Below, in pieces: positions 1 to 6,895 of a stretch of DNA of 19,364 bases. The translations under genes and the position numbers were made by a program. The notes under the pieces were generated by a model that was given only the letters and a program-made list of their open reading frames with translations, searched no databases and was not told where the DNA came from. How positions within the stretch are numbered: the stretch's first letter is position 1; each line of letters opens with the position of its first letter. The stretch is from an uncultured Clostridia bacterium (GTDB lineage: Bacteria > Bacillota > Clostridia > Oscillospirales > Ruminococcaceae). The stretch covers positions 1 to 19,364 of the forward strand of contig CAMBHV010000005.1 in the NCBI GenBank assembly GCA_945867255.1. Reading direction: 5' to 3'.

Positions 1-1
1 C

Positions 2-1207
2 ATGGTGCGCGCTACATTTCGACGCCAGCGCCGGCATATCGGTGAGCTGAATGCCCGTATCGAAGACAGCCTGTTAGGCGAGCGTGTGGTAAAAGCCTTT
101 TCCGGCGAAGAGGCAGAACAGGAAAAATTCAACCGCGACAACGCTCTGTTTCTTCGCATAAAAAAAGATATGTACCATTGGATGGCCGCTTTCAACACCA
201 CCACGCGTCTGTTTGACGGGCTGATGTACCTGGTGGTACTTGTGGCGGGCGGTATTTTTATGATGCGCGGTGCCATCGCGCCCGGCGACATGGTTGCGTA
301 TGTGATGTATGTGACCACGCTGCTCACTACCATACGGCGCATCATTGAATTTGCCGAGCAATTTCAGCGCGGTGTTACTGGCATCGAGCGTTTCTGTGAG
401 ATTATGGATGCAGAAGTGGATATCCTGGATGAACCCGGCGCAACACCCCTTCATGATGTGAAAGGGGAAATTGTGTTCGACCATGTTTCTTTTGAATATC
501 CGGACGATCACAACAAAGTGCTGCGGGATATATGCCTTACTATAAAAGCGGGCGAAAAACTCGCCTTGGTGGGGCCGTCCGGTGGTGGAAAAACCACGCT
601 GACCAATTTGATCCCCCGGTTTTATGATGCCACCAGCGGACGTATTCTGCTGGACGGGCAGGATATCCGAACCGTCCCACTGACAAGTCTCCGCGCGGCC
701 ATTGGCGTGGTGCAGCAGGACGTATATCTGTTTTCCGGTACGGTAGCGGAAAATATCGCCTATGGCCGGCCTGGCGCATCCCGGGAGGATATCGTTCAGG
801 CGGCCAAGCTGGCTGGTGCGCACGATTTCATCGAGAAATTGCAGCAGGGCTATGATACTTATGTGGGAGAGCGTGGCGTAAAGCTTTCCGGTGGGCAGAA
901 GCAGCGTATCTCCATCGCGCGCGTTTTTCTCAAAGACCCCCCTGTGCTGATATTAGACGAAGCCACCAGTGCACTGGATAACGAAAGCGAATATCTGGTA
1001 GGGCAAAGTCTTTCCCGCCTTGCCGCAGGGCGCACCACGCTTACCATTGCGCATCGTCTTACTACGATCCGCAATTCAGACCGCATTCTGGTATTAGATG
1101 GTGAAGGGATTGCCGAAGAGGGCACACATGAACAGCTTCTGACAAAAAAAGGTGAATATTGGCGCCTATGGATGGGCGCGCAAAAACTGCAGGAAGAAAC
1201 TCTGTGA
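2..1207 (+). CDS. ABC exporter, fused permease-ATPase, 5'-truncated by window edge
   Basis: This is the C-terminal two thirds of a half-size ABC exporter (membrane domain plus ATPase on one chain), which would act as a dimer in the cytoplasmic membrane, using ATP to move lipids, peptides or drugs outward. The visible 401 residues hold the last coupling helix and the final membrane helices (about 70-115), then the ATPase. Walker A is GPSGGGKTT (191-199), the signature is LSGGQ (295-299), Walker B is VLILDE (315-320) and the switch histidine is His351. Family members are about 570-620 residues, so roughly 170-200 residues lie upstream. The ATG at position 2 has no visible ribosome binding site and is probably internal. 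The next gene follows after 22 bases on the same strand, so they are probably co-transcribed. The substrate cannot be told; the neighbouring glycosyltransferase makes a glycolipid or envelope precursor possible. Confidence 0.93.
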   Translation: MVRATFRRQRRHIGELNARIEDSLLGERVVKAFSGEEAEQEKFNRDNALFLRIKKDMYHWMAAFNTTTRLFDGLMYLVVLVAGGIFMMRGAIAPGDMVAYVMYVTTLLTTIRRIIEFAEQFQRGVTGIERFCEIMDAEVDILDEPGATPLHDVKGEIVFDHVSFEYPDDHNKVLRDICLTIKAGEKLALVGPSGGGKTTLTNLIPRFYDATSGRILLDGQDIRTVPLTSLRAAIGVVQQDVYLFSGTVAENIAYGRPGASREDIVQAAKLAGAHDFIEKLQQGYDTYVGERGVKLSGGQKQRISIARVFLKDPPVLILDEATSALDNESEYLVGQSLSRLAAGRTTLTIAHRLTTIRNSDRILVLDGEGIAEEGTHEQLLTKKGEYWRLWMGAQKLQEETL

Positions 1208-1229
1208 CGCACCAAAGGAGGGCACATGC

Positions 1230-2033
1230 ATGAACGGGCCGCTTGTTTCCATCATCATTCCGGTCTACAACGCAGCCAAAGGGCTTGCCAAGTGCATCGA
1301 GACCACGCGAAGGCAAACTTACAGCAACATCGAACTTCTTCTTGTTAATGACGGAAGCGCAGATTCCTCCCCGCATATCTGCCGCATGTATGAGCGTGTG
1401 GATGCGCGAATCCGCGTAATTGACAAAGAAAATGAAGGTGTTTCTGCAGCACGCAACGATGCGCTTCGCGCAGCACGCGGCGATTATATCCAATTTGTGG
1501 ATTCTGATGACTACCTTACCCCTAACGCCACTGAACTTCTGGTGCGTGCAGCGGAACAGTATCGATGCGACCTTGTGATTGCAGACTATTTTCGGGTTTC
1601 ACCCTCTGGCATTACGCGGCATGGCTTTCTGAAAAGTGAAAACGTGATGGATCAGACGCAGTTTGCCCTCGGCCTGATGGATGAACCTGCCAGCTTTTAT
1701 TATGGCGTTCTGTGGAACAAACTGTACCGTGCGGATATCATCCGCGCGCATAGTATACGGTGTAACACTGCTTTATCCTGGAGCGAGGATTTTTTATTCA
1801 ACCTGGAGTACATCCGTTATGCTCAGCGCTTTTGGGCTTTGGACGAAGCGTTGTATTACTATGTAAAAAACCCTTCCAGCATTACCCATACCCAAATGGA
1901 CCTCATTAATGTAGTAAAAACCAAGGCCACCTTATTTACTTATTATAAAGAATTGTATGAAAAGCTTGGTTTATACGAGCAGTATAAACCCCAGATTTAT
2001 AAATATCTCATTGCCACAGCTGGGCATGGCTGA
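1230..2033 (+). CDS. Family 2 glycosyltransferase, possibly truncated at the C-terminus
   Basis: A 267-residue GT-A fold glycosyltransferase of family GT2, expected to move a sugar from a nucleotide-sugar to an envelope or exopolysaccharide acceptor at the inner membrane face. The N-terminus VSIIIPVYNAAKG is the family hallmark. The nucleotide site shows DGS (41-43), the metal-binding DxD is DSDD (91-94), and the putative catalytic acid is in WSED (184-187). The ATG at 1230 is chosen because AAAGGAGGG (1214-1222) sits 7 bases before it; an upstream in-frame reading only overlaps the ABC gene. It ends abruptly at ATAGHG. Relatives usually run about 300-330 residues, and another frame stays open across the stop to about 2130, so a small frameshift near 2020-2035 is possible. 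The next gene begins 64 bases on. Confidence 0.88.
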   Translation: MNGPLVSIIIPVYNAAKGLAKCIETTRRQTYSNIELLLVNDGSADSSPHICRMYERVDARIRVIDKENEGVSAARNDALRAARGDYIQFVDSDDYLTPNATELLVRAAEQYRCDLVIADYFRVSPSGITRHGFLKSENVMDQTQFALGLMDEPASFYYGVLWNKLYRADIIRAHSIRCNTALSWSEDFLFNLEYIRYAQRFWALDEALYYYVKNPSSITHTQMDLINVVKTKATLFTYYKELYEKLGLYEQYKPQIYKYLIATAGHG

Positions 2034-2097
2034 ATTATCTGCCTGCCGGTCTATATGCAAATGATTTTGGGAAAATGCCGAAAGGAGAGAACTGGCA

Positions 2098-3678
2098 ATG
2101 TCCCGCGGAAAAACGCTGATTTTATTCATTCTGTTGGCCGTATTTGCGGTGCTGCTGGTGCTTTTTGTGTGGACAGATGCCAGTTTTCAAATTCAGTGTT
2201 CCCTATTGAAAGCCAATCGTACGCAAGATGAAACTTTGGCTCAGCAGGCATTTTCCACTCGCTGTGTATACAGTGACGCTGACGGTGTGTTTTATTACCC
2301 TGTAGCCGCTTCCGCGCAGGGCCGCGCAGGCAGTTTTCCTCTGACCTTTGATGGTGTACAGGTACTGTGTGATGCACAAATCCTCGGCGAAGGACGACTG
2401 CGAACAGAAAATTTTAAGGACACGGTATCTCTGCTTCTCTATGATGATACCCGTTACCTGGAAACCAGTGTCGTCTTCACCACTATGCCGCAGGTATTGC
2501 TGCAATGCGAAGGCGGCGTCGATGCACTGAACGCCGGCAGCGAAGCAGAAATCCTTGTGATCTCCGCCTATAACCCCGCTGATGAAATCGTTACGCAACC
2601 TGTGCAAAGCCGTTGCGAGGTGCATATGCGCGGACAAACGGCGCTGGCCTTTCCGGAAAAAAGTTACACGGTGAAACTGGTAGATGAAAACGGGGAAAAG
2701 CGCAACGAAGAACTGTTTGGCATGCGCAACGACAACCGTTGGATCCTGGACGCCGCGTATTCCGACACAAGCAAGCTGCGCAACCTTTTGGCCAGCGATA
2801 TATGGAACCTGATGACGCAGGATGCTGATTACCCACACGCTGTCATGGAAACACGCTTGTGCGAAGTGACCATCAACGGAGAATACCATGGCATCTATGT
2901 GATGAAAACCCCAGTGGACCGCAAAGCCTTAAACCTGCAGCAGGCTACCGAAGATTCTTCCGGGCTTCTTGGCCGTTTTTTCGACTTGGGTTTCTACCAA
3001 TTGCAGGGCTGGAGCGGCCCGGAAATCTCCTTTGACACCGGAATCGAAATTAAGTACCCCGATGAAACAGATCCTTTGATGGGTTATTACCATGCCATTT
3101 TGGGCGAACAGGTGGGCGCTATCACCCGGGCTCTGGATCAGCAGGATGAACAAGCCTACCGACGCAATCTGGTGTTTGATAGTGTGGTAGATTATTGGCT
3201 GTGCGAAAATGTCATTGGCGGAAGCGACAATGTATATAAAAATTTCTATTTTGCCATGCCCACCAGTGAAGGCCAACCTGCCATGTCGCTTGCTATCTGG
3301 GATATGGACCTTACCTTCGGGCTGGAATACGATGACGACGGTCCGCTGAAGGCATCGCTGCGGGATAATACGCAAACGCTGTTCGGGCACCAATTCATTT
3401 CGCAGGCTATGATCTCGCAGGACGCCTTTGGCTTTTTCTCCGCGGCAAAGGCGCGCTGGGCAGAGTTGCGAGAAGACGGCCTTGACGCAGATCTTCTGGT
3501 GGCGTATCTGCGTCAACAGGCTGATCTTCTGGAAAGTTCCGGTGCACGGCAGCGTCATGAAACGCTGGTGTATCCGCAAGGCGATGCACAGCAGATGTGG
3601 CAGCAAATGGAGGATTACATTCCGGCACGCTTTACATATTTGGACGATGTGTTTGACTATGAGGAGGGTGCGGCATGA
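2098..3678 (+). CDS. CotH-family protein (spore coat kinase-like), membrane-anchored
   Basis: A 526-residue member of the CotH family (PF08757), atypical protein kinases that include the Bacillus spore coat kinase CotH and cellulosomal proteins. A signal anchor spans about 6-25, which would place the rest outside the membrane. The CotH core starts with HMRGQTALAFPEKSYTVKL (176-194), then LFGMRNDNRWILDAAYSDTS (206-225), then NGEYHGIYVMK (260-270). The acidic metal motif is WDMDLTFG (401-408; Asp402 and Asp404). The first ~150 residues are a less conserved domain I do not recognise. The start is supported by AAAGGAG about 10 bases upstream. Its stop overlaps the VTC gene start by 4 bases (3675-3678), implying translational coupling. 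CotH, VTC and DUF4956 genes recur together in Firmicutes and Actinobacteria; the substrate of this set is not established. Confidence 0.9.
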   Translation: MSRGKTLILFILLAVFAVLLVLFVWTDASFQIQCSLLKANRTQDETLAQQAFSTRCVYSDADGVFYYPVAASAQGRAGSFPLTFDGVQVLCDAQILGEGRLRTENFKDTVSLLLYDDTRYLETSVVFTTMPQVLLQCEGGVDALNAGSEAEILVISAYNPADEIVTQPVQSRCEVHMRGQTALAFPEKSYTVKLVDENGEKRNEELFGMRNDNRWILDAAYSDTSKLRNLLASDIWNLMTQDADYPHAVMETRLCEVTINGEYHGIYVMKTPVDRKALNLQQATEDSSGLLGRFFDLGFYQLQGWSGPEISFDTGIEIKYPDETDPLMGYYHAILGEQVGAITRALDQQDEQAYRRNLVFDSVVDYWLCENVIGGSDNVYKNFYFAMPTSEGQPAMSLAIWDMDLTFGLEYDDDGPLKASLRDNTQTLFGHQFISQAMISQDAFGFFSAAKARWAELREDGLDADLLVAYLRQQADLLESSGARQRHETLVYPQGDAQQMWQQMEDYIPARFTYLDDVFDYEEGAA

Positions 3679-4378
3679 GCGCAAATGAACGCCTCGGCTC
3701 ATGGCGCGCTGAGGAGAAATATATTCTTCCGCCTGGGCAGCAGGCAGTGTTCTTGCATCGCCTTAAAGCACTGATGCACCCGGATGCGCATGCGGAACAC
3801 GGCACATATACTATTCACAGCCTGTATTTCGACAACTACGACAACTCCTGTTATACGCAAGTGCTGGACGGGTTGAACCATCGCGCCAAATACCGTTTGC
3901 GTTATTACGGGCAGGATACCACACACATTTTTCTGGAAAAAAGGAAAAACAGGCAGGCCGTGTGCGAAAGACATCCTGTGCGCTGTCTTACCGGCAAGCG
4001 CTGGCCCTGTGCATGGACATGCCTCCTTTTTTTCAGCCCGCTGCACCCGCTTTGTGGAATGAAATGGCACAGCGGCGCAAAGAGGGCTTTCGCCCCATAC
4101 TGTGCGTGGACTATGTGCGCTGCCCACTGGTATATTCGGCCGGCCATGTGCGCATCACATTCGATTCCAATATCACCGCCACCACATCCGTAGGGCAGTT
4201 TTTTGTGCCCGAGCATACGGGAACCCCTGTACAACACGACGGGCGAAGCCTGATGGAGGTAAAATACACCGAGTTCCTGCCCTCTTTTCTTCGGAAAAGC
4301 CTACAGGGGGCGGAACTTCATATCACCGCATTTTCCAAGTACACACTGGGCCGCATGGCATGTGGCTATCTTAAATAA
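3675..4378 (+). pseudogene. VTC-domain (polyphosphate polymerase-like) protein, split by a frameshift at an A-run
   Basis: Two overlapping reading frames together give one VTC-domain protein (PF09359, the catalytic fold of yeast Vtc4, which makes polyphosphate from ATP). Frame 1 (3675 to about 3941) has EEKYIL, SLYFDN and HRAKYRLRYY, the basic strands of the tunnel active site, and reaches FLEK. Frame 2 (about 3941-4378) goes on with KEKQAGRVRKTS, VRITFDSNI, SLMEVKYTEFLP and SKYTLGR, all typical of the family. Rejoined, it is about 234 residues, a normal length for a stand-alone VTC domain. The break falls in six As at 3937-3942; one more A would restore a single frame. As written, frame 1 runs on to a stop at 4193 with non-homologous sequence. 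It may be a sequencing or assembly error, a true mutation, or (less likely) -1 recoding at A AAA AGG. Confidence 0.85.
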
Positions 4379-4393
4379 AGGAGCTGGCTTGTT

Positions 4394-5068
4394 TTGACAT
4401 TTGGTGATATTTTCAAGAAAGATTTTCTGGAAGGTTTTACCCAGACGATCTCGTTTTCTCTTGTTGTAGAAACTCTTGCCGTGGCAGTAGCTTTCTCCAT
4501 CATATTGTACGTAGGTTATCTTCTTACCAGCTCCAATGTGGTGTACAGCAAAAAATTCAATGTCACTATGAGCATGCTGTGCGTGGTAACGGCCGCGGTA
4601 GTGCTCAGCCTGCAGGCCAATATTGCGCTTTCGCTCGGTATGGTAGGTGCGCTTTCCATTGTGCGTTTCCGCACCGCCATCAAAGAACCCCGCGATTTGC
4701 TTTTCCTGTTCTGGAGTATCAGCACCGGCATCGTGGTGGGCGGCAACTTATATGGTCTGGCTGCCGTGCTGGCGCTGGTGATGCTGGTGGGCCTGATGGT
4801 GCTGGAAAAGCTGCCCGGCGCAAAAGCACCATACTTTCTGGTAGCACACTGTGACACAGCGCAGACCGAAAATGCCGTGGAAGAGGCCTTGGAACAGCTT
4901 CACATCCGCTGGCGTACCCGCAGCCGCAGCTGCACAGCCGGGCGAATTGAGATGGTGCTGGAATTCAACACCAAAAAGGAAAAACAGCTTCTGGCGTTGC
5001 TGGCCCAAGTACCCGGGCTGCGCTATTATAACCTGCTTTCACAGGAAGGCGAAGCACAGTTTACATAA
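4394..5068 (+). CDS. DUF4956 membrane protein of the CotH/VTC cassette
   Basis: A 224-residue integral membrane protein of family DUF4956 (PF16316), whose function is not known. Hydrophobic segments lie at about 22-46, 57-78, 79-92 and 104-138. The hallmark SLGMVGALSIVRFRTAIKEP (80-99) followed by RDLLFLFWSI is clear, and a soluble C-terminal domain of about 85 residues follows. The only start in this frame after the preceding TAA is TTG at 4394; AAAGGAG at 4377-4383, overlapping the VTC stop codon, supports it, with 10 bases of spacing. It is the last gene of its block and a terminator starts 6 bases after the stop. Family members nearly always sit beside VTC-domain genes, which suggests a membrane partner for the polymerase; this is inference from context. 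Confidence 0.9.
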   Translation: MTFGDIFKKDFLEGFTQTISFSLVVETLAVAVAFSIILYVGYLLTSSNVVYSKKFNVTMSMLCVVTAAVVLSLQANIALSLGMVGALSIVRFRTAIKEPRDLLFLFWSISTGIVVGGNLYGLAAVLALVMLVGLMVLEKLPGAKAPYFLVAHCDTAQTENAVEEALEQLHIRWRTRSRSCTAGRIEMVLEFNTKKEKQLLALLAQVPGLRYYNLLSQEGEAQFT

Positions 5069-5074
5069 CAATTC

Positions 5075-5107
5075 CCCGCCGGCGCTAATGCGTACGGCGG
5101 GTGTTTT
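5075..5107 (+). terminator. Intrinsic terminator after the CotH/VTC/DUF4956 block
   Basis: CCCGCCG (5075-5081) pairs perfectly with CGGCGGG (5095-5101) around a 13-base loop, followed by TGTTTTCTT. It lies 6 bases after the DUF4956 stop and just before a new promoter, so it separates two transcription units. Confidence 0.75.
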
Positions 5108-5108
5108 C

Positions 5109-5137
5109 TTGCATCCGGCTCAGGGCAGGGGTATAAT
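5109..5137 (+). promoter_or_regulatory. Candidate sigma-A promoter of the M42 peptidase gene
   Basis: A perfect -10 hexamer TATAAT (5132-5137) lies 17 bases after TTGCAT (5109-5114), which matches TTGACA at only three of six positions. Transcription would start near 5144, about 57 bases before the ATG at 5201. Its position directly after a terminator supports it. Confidence 0.6.
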
Positions 5138-5200
5138 AACAGTCGTACGAACACAGCACAGCGTGCATCTTTCATAGATACTGTTCAAAAGGAGTATTGC

Positions 5201-6244
5201 ATGACACAACTGGAATATTTAAAACAGCAACTTTTGGCCGTGCTTGCCATTGACAGCCCCACCGGGCACACATCTGCTGCCGCACAATATGTGCTGCAGC
5301 AATATAAGCAGCTGGGTTTTTCCCCCGTTCTGACCAACAAAGGTGGTGTACTGGTGTGCGTAAACCCTGGGCGCGAAGGGGCTGAAGACGGCGTGTTTTT
5401 GGAAGCACATCTGGACACATTAGGCGCCATGGTGGCCGAAATCAAGCCAAATGGCCGGTTACGCCTGACACCTCTGGGCGGTTTAAATGCTAATAACACC
5501 GAAGCAGAAAATGTGCGCCTTGCCACGCGCTCCGGTAAAGTGTTTTCCGGCACCTTTCAGTTAAAAAATGCCTCCGTGCATGTAAACGGCAACTATTCCG
5601 ACGAAAAGCGGACGTTCGACTCCATGGAACTGGTTTTGGACGAAGATGTTTCCTCAAAAGAGGATGTGCTTGCCCTGGGCATCCGCACAGGCGATATCGC
5701 CTGCTTTGACCCGCGCACAGTCATCACGCCAGCTGGTTATATCAAAAGCCGCTTTCTGGATGATAAACTCAGTGTGGCCATTCTTTTGGCCCACGCAAAA
5801 AGCCTTGCGGAAAATGGGCCAAAGCCAGCGCGTGCTATCTGGCACCACATTACGGTGTTCGAAGAGGTTGGGCACGGCGGAAGCGCCAGTGTGCCAGCAG
5901 GGATCACAGAAGCCATCAGCGTGGACATGGGCTGTGTAGGCGACGGGCTAAGCTGTACGGAAAAGCAGGTATCCATTTGCGCTAAAGATTCCGGTGGCCC
6001 CTACCACGAAGCCGTGGTAAACGGTCTTGTAGCTGCTGCACAGGCCGCTGGCGTGGATTACGCTGTGGACGTATATCCACACTATGGCTCAGACGTAGAA
6101 GGCACACTTCGCGCCGGGCACGACGTGCGCCATGGTTTGATTGGCGCCGGTGTGTATGCCTCTCATGGGTATGAGCGCAGCCATCTGCTGGGTGCGCAGA
6201 ACACGCTGCATCTTTTGCAGGCCTATCTTGCACAAGTGTATTGA
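5201..6244 (+). CDS. M42 family metallo-aminopeptidase (glutamyl/PepA-like)
   Basis: A 347-residue cytosolic co-catalytic metallopeptidase of family M42, tetrahedral aminopeptidases that trim N-terminal residues from peptides. Metal ligands expected for the family are visible: His70 in AHLDTLG, Asp187 in SRFLDDK, Glu221/Glu222 in FEEVGHG, Asp242 in VDMG and His322 in ASHGYER. Asp72 is the residue next to the first ligand that usually tunes it. Length fits the family (340-360). The ATG at 5201 follows AAAAGGAG (5188-5195) at 5 bases. It has its own promoter and is followed 14 bases later by the acetyltransferase gene, probably in one transcript. Some M42 proteins are annotated as endoglucanases; the metal motifs favour peptidase. 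Confidence 0.93.
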   Translation: MTQLEYLKQQLLAVLAIDSPTGHTSAAAQYVLQQYKQLGFSPVLTNKGGVLVCVNPGREGAEDGVFLEAHLDTLGAMVAEIKPNGRLRLTPLGGLNANNTEAENVRLATRSGKVFSGTFQLKNASVHVNGNYSDEKRTFDSMELVLDEDVSSKEDVLALGIRTGDIACFDPRTVITPAGYIKSRFLDDKLSVAILLAHAKSLAENGPKPARAIWHHITVFEEVGHGGSASVPAGITEAISVDMGCVGDGLSCTEKQVSICAKDSGGPYHEAVVNGLVAAAQAAGVDYAVDVYPHYGSDVEGTLRAGHDVRHGLIGAGVYASHGYERSHLLGAQNTLHLLQAYLAQVY

Positions 6245-6258
6245 AAGGTGTGTTTCAG

Positions 6259-6831
6259 ATGCAACCGAAACAGCTCGAAACGGCTGTGTTGCAGTATGGC
6301 CCTGTGCAACTTCGAAGTGTGACGCCGCAAGATGCGCCTTGGTACGCCCGCTGGATGCAGGACACATTCATAACGGAAAACTACGGCGGCGCAGATGTGG
6401 CGTTTACTGAAGAGATGGCTCGCAACTTTTTCTCTCACAGGCAGGGAAAGCCATCCTTTCTGATTTTCAGAACACAAGGCGGCTCTGCCATTGGGTTTTG
6501 CGAACTCACCGCACCGGATGATGCAACTCAAAGCGCCTGCCTTGCCATGTTCATCGGGCAGGAAAGTGCCCGAGGGCAAGGACTTGGCACAGCGGCCTTG
6601 CATGCACTTCTGGCATATGGGTTTCGCACACTGAAGCTGCACAGTATATGGCTCAATGTGTGGGCGGGCAACGCCCCTGCTCTGGCACTGTACCGGCGCG
6701 CAGGATTTCGGGAGGTTGGCCGGCGCCGGGACGCCTGGCGCTATCGCGGCACGTTATACGATCTTGTATATATGGACCTTCTGGCTGAAGAGTTTGAGAC
6801 ACATGCGTTCTCAAACTCTTACGGCCTATAA
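6259..6831 (+). CDS. GNAT family N-acetyltransferase (RimJ/RimL-like)
   Basis: A 190-residue acetyltransferase that would move an acetyl group from acetyl-CoA to an amine; the substrate is unknown. The pyrophosphate loop is ARGQGLGTAAL (104-114) in the Q/RxxGxG/A style. The late motif NAPALALYRRAGF (138-150) carries the usual Tyr (Tyr145) and the GF end of the fold. A RimJ/RimL-like start (VQLRSVTPQDA, about 16-26) is present. ATG 6259 is preferred because AAAGGTG (6244-6250) is 8 bases upstream; a TTG at 6241 would overlap the peptidase stop codon and has no site. The last 15 codons contain the left and right arms of a perfect 12-bp inverted repeat, so the gene end doubles as an RNA structure. 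Co-transcription with the M42 gene is likely. Confidence 0.88.
   Translation: MQPKQLETAVLQYGPVQLRSVTPQDAPWYARWMQDTFITENYGGADVAFTEEMARNFFSHRQGKPSFLIFRTQGGSAIGFCELTAPDDATQSACLAMFIGQESARGQGLGTAALHALLAYGFRTLKLHSIWLNVWAGNAPALALYRRAGFREVGRRRDAWRYRGTLYDLVYMDLLAEEFETHAFSNSYGL
6788..6820 (+). promoter_or_regulatory. Perfect 12-bp inverted repeat at the end of the acetyltransferase gene
   Basis: AAGAGTTTGAGA (6788-6799) and TCTCAAACTCTT (6809-6820) form a perfect stem with a 9-base loop. A T-run (6834-6838) follows only after 13 bases, so it is a poor classical terminator. TATAAT occurs at 6827-6832 but I see no good -35 at the right distance. Its arms also complement the next hairpin. Confidence 0.55.
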
Positions 6832-6840
6832 TGTTTTTCT

Positions 6841-6862
6841 GTTTGGGGCTTTGGCCTCAAAC
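6841..6862 (+). promoter_or_regulatory. Second hairpin upstream of the His-rich CobW gene
   Basis: GTTTGGGGC (6841-6849) pairs with GCCTCAAAC (6854-6862) over 9 bp with one G-U pair and a 4-base loop. The run CTTTGG spanning its loop (6849-6854) is complementary to CCAAAG (6879-6884), which overlaps the CobW ribosome binding site. No T-run follows, so translational control fits better than termination. No experiment backs this; it is read from pairing only. Confidence 0.4.
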
Positions 6863-6895
6863 ATTCCACATTTTGCAACCAAAGAGAGGCAGATT

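Noticed and set aside
3937..3944. Programmed -1 frameshift site of the A AAA AAG type in the VTC gene
   Set aside because: In the reading frame the site is A AAA AGG, not the efficient heptamer, and I see no clear upstream Shine-Dalgarno stimulator or stem just downstream. Kept only as an unlikely alternative.
6788..6838. Calling the 12-bp inverted repeat a standard terminator
   Set aside because: The T-run begins 13 bases after the stem, too far for ordinary intrinsic termination, and the stem lies inside the acetyltransferase gene.
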